From the NCBI RefSeq assembly GCF_000972845.2, contig NC_040018.1, positions 5,211,943 to 5,275,942 on the forward strand: a stretch of 64,000 nt of DNA, in the 5' to 3' direction. Below the pieces are notes generated by a model that saw only the letters and a list, made by a program, of their open reading frames with translations, was not told the origin of the DNA and ran no database searches. Of this stretch, positions 12,497 through 22,638 are shown piece after piece. Numbering within the stretch: position 1 is the stretch's first letter; each line of letters starts with the position of its first letter. The translations under genes were made by a program, and so were the position numbers. The DNA is from Larimichthys crocea. Its lineage: Eukaryota; Chordata; Actinopteri; Sciaenidae.

Positions 12497-12785
12497 CATC
12501 GTGCACATAGCATCGTTTTCAAAAAAAGTTTTCGTTTACATCAGCCCACATAAATACGCCATTGAGCGCCATCATAACTACGCCAAGCCTATGGGCGGCT
12601 GCTTCCATGATCATCGTCATAGCAAAAGGTAAACACTGGTCGCACTTTTGGCGCATCAGCTGCCTAAAACTCGATTCGTTTTCAGAGGCGAATTCACCGT
12701 TTGCGTGTAAAAGATCGGTACAAATTAAGGGAAATGTCTCCGTTTTTTAAAAATACCTGTGTACGTGTAAACGGGGCCTAACAGC
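12490..12785. mobile_element. Third nested insertion (GTTTACACG-type hAT MITE), boundaries unclear
   Basis: Sequence between the broken transposase frame and the rest of the inner hAT: GTTTTCGTTTACATCAGC near the left and TACGTGTAAACGGGGCCTAA at the right, reminiscent of teleost MITEs whose termini read CCCCGTTTACACG. The left end looks eroded and no clear target duplication was found. Confidence 0.4.
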
Positions 12786-13336
12786 TGCCATTGGATATTT
12801 CTTAGCTAAAGATATGCAACCCATTAATACAGTCGAGAGTGAGGGTTTCAAGAAGATGTTTATTGTTTATTGAGGCTTATTATTATATTTATTTTGTTCT
12901 ATAAATACAGAGAATTTGCAGAGCAGCTGGATCCATAGTTTATTTTGGATACTTTTATGTTTTTTTATGCCTTATTTAATGTTCCATAAAGTATATTTAT
13001 TTTATTGATTTAATGCTTCATACATTGCAAAACAGCTGTAAAGTACATATTTGTAGCCAAAATTTATTTTCAATTTGAATATTTTGCATAAAGAATCAAT
13101 AACAAAGTGTTTTTTGAGAGAGAGAGAGAAATGCTGAATAAATGCATCGTGAAACTCAAAATTAATCGTTTGAATAATCGTGATTTCAATATTGACCAAA
13201 ATAATCGTGATATTGATTTTTTTTCCATAATCGAGCAGCCCTAGTCTAATTCTTACTTCACCAGTATTATGTTTATCATGCACAAAACAACATAATAAGT
13301 AAGTATTTATAACTTAAACAAATACATTGCAGTTCA

Positions 13337-13340
13337 TACA

Positions 13341-13372
<32 letters not shown>
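13337..13372. repeat. (AAT)n microsatellite
   Basis: About a dozen consecutive AAT/ATA units inside the outer hAT element. Confidence 0.9.
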
Positions 13373-13375
<3 letters not shown>

Positions 13376-14099
13376 GGCTGCACTATCGCGATAATACCCT
13401 GAACTCTGTCTGGTATAGTATCGTGACAACTCTACTTCAGACAGTTAAATGTGGCACATGGGGCAAACACAGACATATGATTCATATTTAACTAAATTAA
13501 GTATTAATTTCGTCCTGATGGATCAGCTGATGACATGTGGCTCGCTGTGTGTTTGAGCTGAAATATAAAACCTGAGTTTACATTAAAAGTTTGAGAGTTA
13601 ACACACAGACAGCTTCGTTTAGCTCTGCTCACACAGGCTGTGAGTCCTTACGTGGATTAAAAACACACACAGAGCAGACACCGCGTGACTCCTTACCTTT
13701 ATTGTGTCGTGAAATCAGCCTGTAGTTCAAACACGTGGAGCTAACGTTACTGCCGACGCGTAAACACGCGTCATCAATGTGCGACGTGCACACGAGCAAA
13801 ACGTCAAGGCTGTGCACGTGTATTATTTTTTAGTTTATAACATATTTTAGAAATATTAACAACATTTACTCAAGTAAAATAAATAAACTCTATTGAATAA
13901 TAAAAAAAAACTTAACTGGATAAATATGAAATATATAATATAAAAAATACAATTTAGATAGATAGATTACACAAAGTGACAAGTGACAACAAAAAATAAA
14001 AATATACTATAAAGCAAACTATACATAATAAAATATCAAAAAAGCAATAGTGAATACGATAAAATAAAATATATTGTACAGAGGTATATACAGCAAGTT

Positions 14100-14455
14100 G
14101 GCAGTGTTGATATGTACAAAGTAGGGAGAAATGTGAGGTGACTGTAGATTGTAGATTATGACTTAGCTTTTGTTATACAGTGTGATGGCATGTGGCAGGA
14201 AAGATTTCCTGTATCTGTAGCAGCCTGTGGGAGAAGATGCTCCGCTGTCTGTCCACTGTGTGGTGGAGAGGATGCTGCTCATTGTCCATGATGGATAACA
14301 GTTTATTCAGCGTCCTCCTCTCCACCACAGTCTCGAGAGACTCAAGTCTTAGTCCAAGAACAGAGCCAGCCTTCTTGATGATCTTTTCAAGTCTGTTGGT
14401 GTCGCTGGCTCTGATGCTGCTGCCCCAACAAACAACAGCAAAGAAGATTTACTGA
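14100..14455 (-). mobile_element. LINE ORF2 C-terminal fragment (L2/Rex1-like)
   Basis: Read on the minus strand the sequence encodes AVVCWGSSIRASDTNRLEKI, then IKKAGSVLGLRLESLE and HPLHHTVDRQRSIFSHRLLQ, the conserved tail of non-LTR reverse transcriptase ORFs in fish. Stop codons and lack of an upstream RT core mark it as a 5'-truncated copy. The AT-rich segment 13850-14100 is probably its 3' UTR. Confidence 0.7.
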
Positions 14456-14514
14456 GCTTTGAGAATTTTAGATTATTTTATTTTATGTGTGCCTTGTTTA
14501 TATAATGTTAAATG

Positions 14515-14885
14515 GTTTGGCCCTTCCTCCACTACGCTCAGTCAGCTCACATCCTCCAGAGATGGTACCATACCATTTCGTCGCTCTGCATTTGGGCGAT
14601 CAGCCTTCTCTGTGAAAGCCACAGCTCAGTGGAAAGCCCTACCTGACGATATAAAGAGCTGCAGCTCCATCAGTACATTTAAAACCACATGAAAAAGTCT
14701 CAGCTCTGTAGCCACTGACACTGTGGGTGTATGTTATGTGCATTTGTGTGTAACTATGTGTCCTGTGTGTGTGTTTTTTGCTTTGTACCGTTTGTTTTTG
14801 TGCTGTAATATGTTTGAATTGTGTCTGCAGATGAAAAGTAGTTTATGTTTAATACTGTACATGGTCCCATTAAATAAATGAATGA
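14515..14885 (+). mobile_element. LINE 3' fragment (L2-like), opposite orientation
   Basis: Encodes TSSRDGTIPFRRSAFGRSAF, then SVKATAQWKALPDDIKSC, the typical L2-clade carboxy end (FS..AxxxWNxLPxxI). It is followed by a G/T-rich stretch and an AAATAAATGAATGAA terminus. Lies tail to head beside the minus-strand fragment. Confidence 0.65.
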
Positions 14886-16629
14886 ACGCATGTAGCAGGT
14901 TACTTTATGTACATGAGTAAGGTGGATATGTCAGTATATGCAGATCGTGTATGAGTGATAATATTTTCATATTTAAAACTGAATTCAAACAGTGAGAATT
15001 CATACAAACGTACAGGTTATAGGATGTTTGAGGCACAGGGATTGTTCTTATGTCAGCCGTTCATTAGTGGCAATTGTGTTCTTCCACTGCTTATCCTGCT
15101 TTATTAATTATGCATTGCTCATTCACCATCTCCACCTTACTACTGTTTGATCTATGGTTAGATGATACATTTCATTGTATGTGTGCAACAATAATAAAAT
15201 TGAATCTAAACCAGTTTATTCTTTTGACTTTGAGATCTCTCCTCCAGCAGCACCCATGTCCCTCTTTGCACATGAACCTGTTCTGCATCTGCTGCTCTGT
15301 TTGATAACTTTCTGTTTACATCAGGCCCTGTCAGCTTTTAACCTCCAATATATTTTAAAGACTGTGATCACAGTAATGACATCATATATACCATAATTAT
15401 TAAATAATAACCCCATTATTGTTTTCTTTTTTTATTGCAAGATTATTTTTATTTGGCAAATCACCGAGTGTACAGAACATTTCACACAAAATCTTTTTCC
15501 CATATATGCATATGCACAAAGGTTACTAAAAGACACAGTGCATATGGGCCATAGCTTAGTGATTTAACTCACTTATATGCCTCTATATTCACCTGCATAC
15601 CCATCTGTTCTCACATCTTATTAACAGTGTAACTAGAACACAGGGAGGTTACATTTCTATTATTCCCATCAAATAGATGGAAAGAGCATGACATGCCAGT
15701 CACACAAAATGTGCTTGTATTGAGTTATAAATGCAACCAGTTTATTCCAAATGTGTCTATTTGGATCGTCAAAGAATAATTCAACTTCTTGTTTTAGATA
15801 TTTCCTGAATTGTTTAATACCAGTCTTTGGGTGTAGGTGGTACCGGAATTAGCCACTTTTTGAGGATTGATTTTTTGTTTGTTGCCACAAAGGGCCTGCA
15901 AGCAGCAGCTTTGTATACCTCCTCTGTTTCAAAAACAGAATGTTGCCCAGATTAAGAGTCTCAAAGTTCCAGGGAGATCTTGTCTTAAATACCGTGGGTA
16001 ACGCTTTATGACTGCCATTCAAAAAAACTCAGTGTGGGACAGTCCCAGAATGTAGGGAAATGATATGCTTCGTTTGAAATACATTGTCTGAAGCAAATTA
16101 AACTTGTATTCCTTATCATTTTTCCACTGCTGCTCTCTCCAATACAACTTCACATGTTATCAACAATCTCTTTCCACCGATACCATCACATCCTCATTGC
16201 CAAGTATGTCGACGCACACAAGAAAGCTTGCTTTGATTGTAGCTCCCACCATACTCATACACAACCCAAAACTAGGATATGCATATGGAACATACATCAG
16301 TTATATACAGGCAAGAGCTGGATAACAAGCATAAATCATGCAGGTCATAGTGTTATGGTATACAAACATAGAGCTGTGGTTGCAGTAGTGCAAAAGTACA
16401 TGGATGCTTCCTGTTCCCCTTCTTTTCCCGAAACCACCTCGAGGTTGAACACAGTATAAACATGCTGTTTATGCCTATGGTCATATGAACTTACACTGCA
16501 TATGGAATCCATAAAATGCAAATGCGAGGACAATATATTTGATTTTATTCAAAGCAAGTCAGGAATGTTTGTTGTTTCATCTAGCCTGGGCATGCTGTCT
16601 GTTGGATCTGTACCTGGAGCCACTCCTCC

Positions 16630-16780
16630 TCACAGCTCTTTGTTTCCTGTTGAATAGATTCCAAGTCCTATTGCATGTGGGAAAGTGTAGAGCCCTGTGA
16701 GTGCTCCGTGGAAGTCCCCATATTGGCCAAACTTGAGTCTGACAGACGTCAACTGTGAGTGAGGAGTGTGTGAAACAGGC
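16630..16780 (-). other. Unexplained coding-like segment
   Basis: On the minus strand, after an acceptor-like CACTCACAG, about 40 codons are open with a balanced composition (LTSVRLKFGQYGDFHGALTG, LYTFPHAIGLGIYSTG) before a stop. I recognise no family. It could be a fossil exon or part of an old transposon; it may also be chance. Confidence 0.2.
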
Positions 16781-18285
16781 CTACAAGCTTCAATATTACT
16801 GCTATATCCTGGATTTTCTCAAGAATATGCTCTGTATATACATTTTCTGCTTTTTATCTTTCTGAAATGCAATTCAACCTTATTTTTTAATGTCTTAACA
16901 ACTATGAGTGTTCTAATATTCCTTGTTCCGAGACAATGATGCTCTGACTTTGTTGATTCCTTTACTTTTCAGATAGGGCCATCACTAGATTGATAACAAA
17001 CAAACTTTGGATCGGATGCCATGAAATGTGGTACAGGCATTAATTATAAAAGAGACAAATGTAAATGTTAATGAAATAAAGTGATGTTCAAACACAAAAC
17101 ATTGGAACAGACTAATAATCAAGTATTTATGAATGTCAAAAAGTTATGTTATGTTATCTACAATGATATCTATTTACTGTAAGCCTCTATGTGTAATACG
17201 CCTGAGAGCATGGCAGTTGCATTTTGCATTTTGCCAACCAGGAAAAGAAAAGTCCAACGTAACTAACAAGGAAAAGAAATGTGATTAATCTCTCTACCGA
17301 TAAAATCCGATGTTTATCTAAATGTGTCAAGAATTTATCCTCAATTTCCTCATGGGTTCAAAAACATGTTCAAACATTAGAGACCACCTGACCTCAAAAC
17401 TCAGACCGTTTTGACAATGACCAATGCAAATCTGTGATCAGATGTTGCTGTTTGTGTTCATTGCGTCCAGTAAATCAATTATTCAAACCTGTGGGGCATA
17501 ATTAACTGGAAAGGAGTTGCATCTTTAGGTCGTATGCCATTTTTTGTTTCACGTCTTTTTATCTATGATGTCACAAAAATATGCGTAACAAAGTCCAGCC
17601 AAGTCAGATTTAGGTAAGAGGCATCTGTGTTTCACTCACCTTCACACCATGGAGACACAAACATTGGGTGTGTCATCAACAGGTTTCCAGAACAAGTACG
17701 TGAGGATTTTCTCAGGAAGTCAGTGAGTGTAGAGTATTTTCTTGGGTGTGACAAAATCCATTAAACTTGGCTCTGTTTAAATTCAAGGCACTAAAAAGAT
17801 ATGTCCCACTTTTGTTATGCTGTGCCTGTGGCTTTGGTAACAAGAAAACAAAGTACCACATGTAGACTAACAACAGTCATTTAACAACAATGCAGTAGTT
17901 TGCTGGACTCAAATGAAAAGACTTTACTTGGCCAGTTTTGCAACATTTATTATTTTGAATGAACGTGGGTCTTAATGATAGTTGCACACTGTAACACTGT
18001 AATTTAACAGGTTTGACATATTCCATTTTCTAGAACATCATAGAACCCTGCTTAATAATTTTAACCTAATACCTGCCACCTAGACTCCAGCTAAACTGTT
18101 TTCCGTCCTCTTCCTGCCGTGCGATATGGGGTCCCACCAAAGTTAACACAAGTGTAGAGCAGCTAATAACAGCTGACTTTGATTTATTAGTGACAGTCTG
18201 CAAGCCATGACAAATTTCCCAGTGCTGACGCACTATCACCTGTTATTCACTGTTATTGCATTAATTATCAGTTAACAGTAATATA

Positions 18286-18678
18286 CAGTGCCAGTCAAAA
18301 GTTTGGACATGATTTTGAGTTCAAAACTATGAAATATCATATGGAATTATGTGGGAAACAAAGAGAAATGTGTTTCATATTTTGGATTCTTCAAAGTAGC
18401 CACCTTTTGCTTGGATGACAGCTTCGCACACTCTTGGCGTTCTCTCAGTCAGCTTCATGAGGTCGTCACCTGCCGTGATTTTCTAGTCTTGAAAGTGTTC
18501 CCATATATGCTGAACACTCGTTGGCTCCTTTTCCTTCCCTCTACGGTCAATTTTTTTTTAGCTTTTTAACACATAATTCCGTTATTTTATAGTTCTGATG
18601 TCTTCAGTGTTAATCTAACAAAAAGAAAGAAAACTTCAATTCAATGAGGAGGTGTATCCAAACTTTTGACTGGTACTA
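18286..18678. mobile_element. Tc1/mariner-type deleted element
   Basis: Left end CAGTGCCAGTCAAAAGTTTG, right end CCAAACTTTTGACTGGTACTA: inverted repeats characteristic of fish Tc1-like elements, with TA on both sides (18284-18285, 18679-18680). Only about 390 bp, so the transposase is almost wholly deleted. A short antisense remnant resembles the sequence flanking the transposase stop. Confidence 0.85.
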
Positions 18679-19036
18679 TATAGCACTGTGCACTCTACCA
18701 CACTTCCCTGACCAGCTAAGAGAATCAACATGTAAGTATTTTTCAAGCAACAGCGCACAAGTAAAATAATAGTACACATAAACTGTATGTTTACATGACA
18801 TCATTCTTGTGTGGTTCCTTGGAATAGTTTTGTCACTGACTCACCATGTCCCAGCGCATCACAGATTGAATTTACTGGACTGTGATGCACTACCTATTTA
18901 ACTGAGAACTGATTTTGTTTCCAAAGAACAGCAACAGGGAAGAAGAGAATATTTTTCTTTAACTACTGTTTTGGAAAGCCCCCATTTTTATTTTTTTTCC
19001 ATATAATTTTAGACTTTGAATGTTTCAAGGTTATGA

Positions 19037-19200
19037 TTACATTATACATTTTCTTTTTACTAGGTAGTCCATTCCATGAATAGTCTTTCACTGAGTCCGC
19101 CATACTGAATCTACAGTAGCCCTAACTGGTCAAGCATTGGCTTTGGATAGGGCGTTTTGCATAATATTTCCATTTCAGTTGAAGCATTACTTTATCCAAC
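19037..19200. repeat. Fragment of the TTTAAAGG MITE family
   Basis: The core GAGTCCGCCATACTGAATCT followed by TTGGCTTTGGATAGGGC closely parallels the interior of the 26896-27176 copy (GAGTCCGCCATGTCGAACTC, TGGCTTTAGATAGGGC). Termini are not clear. Confidence 0.5.
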
Positions 19201-20364
19201 AACACCCCCCATTTGCATTTTCTTTTCATGTCTTATTAATCTGGTCAAAATTGGATAGTCATCAAGTAATCTTTTTTTTTTTCCTCCCCAAAAACTCTCT
19301 TTCACGATAAGAGCAGTGCCATTGTGGGTTTCTTTTTTTAAATATAAATTTGATGCAGAAATGTGTCACCTAAAGTGGATTTATAGACGATAAAGGTTTT
19401 GACTTTTCTCCGGATTAATCATGGTACTAATAGATGTGAGAGCTGTGGTGCACAGGTCGCTGGGCTTGGTTGTCTTGAGTATTTAGAGACGGGAACAATG
19501 GTGGCTGCCATGAAACATGAGATAACAACGAGGTGGAGGGAGGGAGTCTGTTACAGTGCCTGCTAATTGGCCTGCACATACCCTGTGGACCTGCCCTTGA
19601 AAGACCTTGTGTTCTGCTGCTTTGCAGAAGTGTTTATCCATTCATTTATTGACTGTACACCAACACAGAGAAATTCCTGTGTCATGTTCTAGGGTTAAAA
19701 TATTAAGATTGATGTCTCTGTGTGTGTGTTGATAAACGAGCACAAAAATGCATCCGCTTAAATCTTCCTCATGTACGAGACCTTTGGCCAGCTTGTGTTC
19801 AGACTATGTTTTTAATTTTTATGTTGTTAATTTATTCTGTTTCACTTTTCCAGATTTGAATACACTTGTATTTTTGAAGAAAAGCCTTACAGCACCAGGG
19901 GCCAAATATTCACTGCTTTGTAAAAAGAATTGCTTTTGAAAAATAAAGAAAATGTGAACCAAAGTGAAATACTGCTCCAAGTCCAAATATCTCAAAATAT
20001 AAAGTAACAACTCACCCCCGAAATGAGGATACAGTCATTACTGATGCACCCTCACGTTAGTTGAAAAGCCATTGAAGTTTGCAGGGTGATGAAACACAAA
20101 GACAGTTAGCCTTCATTGTTACCGTCTTAGCTTTTTCATCAAAATACTGTTTTTCATGGTGCGTCTCCAAAAGTCTGATCACGACTTACATCACACAAAA
20201 AATGCACAATTCTATAAGGAATTATAATGCACATTTTTGAAATGATTTGACTCCTGTGAGGAGGTCAGTGACTATTGCAATGACTTCCTCACAGCCTCAC
20301 AGGATCTAACTTCTCGCATAATAGATGTGTAGACGTTACAGTCACTAATAAATTCAGTTTTATT

Positions 20365-20990
20365 TCATTTCAATACTATTTATATAGCGCCAAATCATAA
20401 TGGACGATATCTCATGACGCTTTCCATATAGAGCAGGTCTATAGCATTTACAGAGAGGTGATGAGGGAATACTTCCTTTAAAAAGCAGAACCTGGTTCAT
20501 GAGATTGGAGAGGGAGAAAGGAAGGGGGAAGGGAGAGGGGAGAATAGAGAGAGAAACAGATGCACAGCAGCAATAATAAAAGTTAGAACTATAATTTTAA
20601 ATAGCAGTCGTCTATCATAGTTGTAATAATGATGATATAATTATAGTGTTCGTAGTATGATGTGTACAAATGGAGAGAAGAAGCGATGAGCTCAGTGCAT
20701 CATAAGTTGTCCCCTGACCAGGCCTATAGCAGCATCCCTAAGGGACGGTTCAGGATTCACCTGAGCCAGTCCTAACCATAACCTTTATCAAAAAGGAACG
20801 TCTTAAGCATACTCCTAAATGTGGAGATGGTGACTGCCTCCCAAACCCAAACTGAGAGCTGGTTCCACAGGAGAGGAGGCTTGATGGCTGAAGACTCCCG
20901 GTCTACTTTAGGAGACTGTAGGAACCACAAGGAACCCTGCATTCTGAGAGTGCAGCGCTCAAGTGGGGCACTAGACCACCAGACTGTGAG
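20365..20990. repeat. Teleost interspersed repeat (TATATAGCGCCAAATCATAA type)
   Basis: Contains TATTTATATAGCGCCAAATC, a G/A-rich stretch around 20505-20560, and CTAAGGGACGGTTCAGGATT, CTCCTAAATGTGGAGATGG and GAGAGCTGGTTCCACAGGAG. This ensemble is familiar as a widespread fish repeat; the class is unresolved. Confidence 0.55.
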
Positions 20991-22454
20991 AAAGATTTAA
21001 ATAGTGAATCTGATGCAGCGTCTATCCAGTCGAAGCTGACTAATGCACACTTGTGAGCACAAGATTTGTTCTCGAGCCTTGAGGATATTCCTGTTATGCA
21101 TCATCGCTAATATATGATAAACGTCCGTCCTGAACAGTAACAGAAAACTAAGCTTTAACTGGGTGTGGAGTGCAAGACGGGACATGCGCTCACCCACACG
21201 TGCTGAGTAATTCATGAAGACTGTCACAAAATCTTTATAATGCCTGAGGCTGAAAGTCCACAGTGACGCATCGATTTTCATCGAACAGTCATTGTATACA
21301 GTGTACACGCTGCCTGGGAGAAGTTACTCAGCTGAGTTTGTCTGGCAAGGTGTAGAATTTGCATGTGAAAAAAAAAATCTGAAACAAGATCAAAAGTGTT
21401 CTTGTTGTGTCGAAACACTTCTCCTGTGACATAGCAGGGGTGGAAGATGGCATGATGAGGAAGTACTGGTGAAAAAAGGAGTGTTGTTTCATGCGACTCC
21501 AGAGCCGCACATAATTTATCACGTCTTTAACTGAGAAGTTTTCAACGGATTTTCCTGAATGTCAGCCAACATACTTTATGCTGCTGGGAATGCGGCTTCA
21601 CACAGTAGTTTGCTATGTCATCCTTAATTAAACTGCATGGTTGAATGCCAAAACATGTTCCTCACAGTCCGTTGCGTTTGCTTATTTTGTATGTTGGTAA
21701 CATGTTTTTTCCTGACATGCAGATCATTAATCTCTTTCTCTTCTTCTTTATTTAAAAATGTTACACAAGAAGCTTAAAGAGAAGAGTATTTCATGCAAAA
21801 CTTCTGTTAAGACTACGGTGATTCTTATATTTATTATTTACCTTCTTGTCATTTTCTCGTGTGTATTTTCCTGTTTCGTTTTGTGAAACTAATGATTGTG
21901 TTTCTGCCTCTTTGTACTGACTGTCCTGTCAGGTCAAATATATATGTATATCTACATTCATGTATCGTTATTCCTTACATATACATTTCATCAACCCTTC
22001 AACTTTTAGATCCTTTGTGATTTTTTGGGTCTGGGTCACTTACAACATGTATCTAAGAAAAGGAGAAGAAGCTTTTCTGGTGCTTTTTTTTTGTGTGATT
22101 TAGCATCATAAATGGTGTCTCTCATCATTATATTTTTATACATTATATATTATTTTGTGTTACTGACAGAGAAGGGGAGAAACTGATACCACATCTTCTC
22201 TTCTTTATCCTCTTCCAGCAAGAGCTATCTAAAAAAAAATTCCCGGGAACAACTGGGTAAAAAACAAACAAACAAAAAAAAAACACATGAGTGTCTGTTT
22301 GTGTCTGATGAAGAGGAGATACAAAAGCGTGAGAAAGTGTGAGAGAAGTGCGTGAGTGCTTGTAAGAGGGTGTGTTCACAGGTATGCCAGCCCCCTTCTG
22401 TGTTTGTGTGTCACCAGTCATTGTTGCACTGATGCAACACCTACCTGGGGTGTG

Positions 22455-22462
22455 TATAAAAG
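22455..22462 (+). promoter_or_regulatory. TATA box of the CD44-like gene
   Basis: TATAAAAG lies 83-90 bp upstream of the ATG at 22545, a sensible distance for a start site around 22485 and a short 5' UTR. Confidence 0.55.
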
Positions 22463-22544
22463 ACAGCGACATGATTCATCTGCGTCAAATTAACAGTTCA
22501 AGTGTGCCAAATAGTTCCGGCTCATAAACAGTGACCTAGTGGCT

Positions 22545-22638
22545 ATGGCTCCATCAGTTTCTGGTATGAAGATGAGGAATCTTCTTTTTGGGGTTATTCT
22601 GGGACTTCTTGCTGTTGTCCACTCAACACCTGTTAATA
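22545..22638 (+). CDS. CD44-like exon 1: signal peptide
   Basis: Starts MAPSVSGMKMRNLLFGVILG; the hydrophobic core LLFGVILGLLAVVHS with likely cleavage after HS. An in-frame GTG lies two codons upstream, but the ATG is preferred. Donor GTAAGT, phase 1. Internal Met codons (MKMRN) give alternative starts that would still leave a signal peptide. Confidence 0.8.

Larger units (their letters stand above)
12006..13243 (+). mobile_element. Inner hAT element nested in the outer one, perfect 8-bp TSD
   Basis: Left end TAGGGCTGTGCAATTAATC, right end ATAATCGAGCAGCCCTA. GTCTAATT occurs immediately on both sides (11998-12005 and 13244-13251), a perfect 8-bp target duplication. It carries a BED-type zinc finger relic (12233-12496) and no transposase catalytic domain, so it is a deleted copy. 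Confidence 0.88.
11510..13434. mobile_element. Outer hAT-type non-autonomous element
   Basis: Ends TAGAGTTGCACGATACC (left) and GTATCGTGACAACTCTA (right) are inverted repeats differing by one inserted base and little else. The flanks CTTAAGAC (11502-11509) and CTTCAGAC (13435-13442) match at 7 of 8 positions, the 8-bp target duplication expected of hAT elements. It contains a second hAT (12006-13243) and an AAT microsatellite. No transposase of its own is seen. Confidence 0.8.
8047..22454. other. Intergenic region apip to CD44-like gene, transposon rich
   Basis: About 14.4 kb with no credible host exon. It contains the mobile elements listed separately (10140-10860, 11510-13434, about 13850-14885, 18286-18678, about 20365-20990) and AT-rich unique sequence. 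In human the PDHX gene sits between APIP and CD44; no PDHX-like lipoyl or E2 catalytic-domain frames are visible here. Confidence 0.6.
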
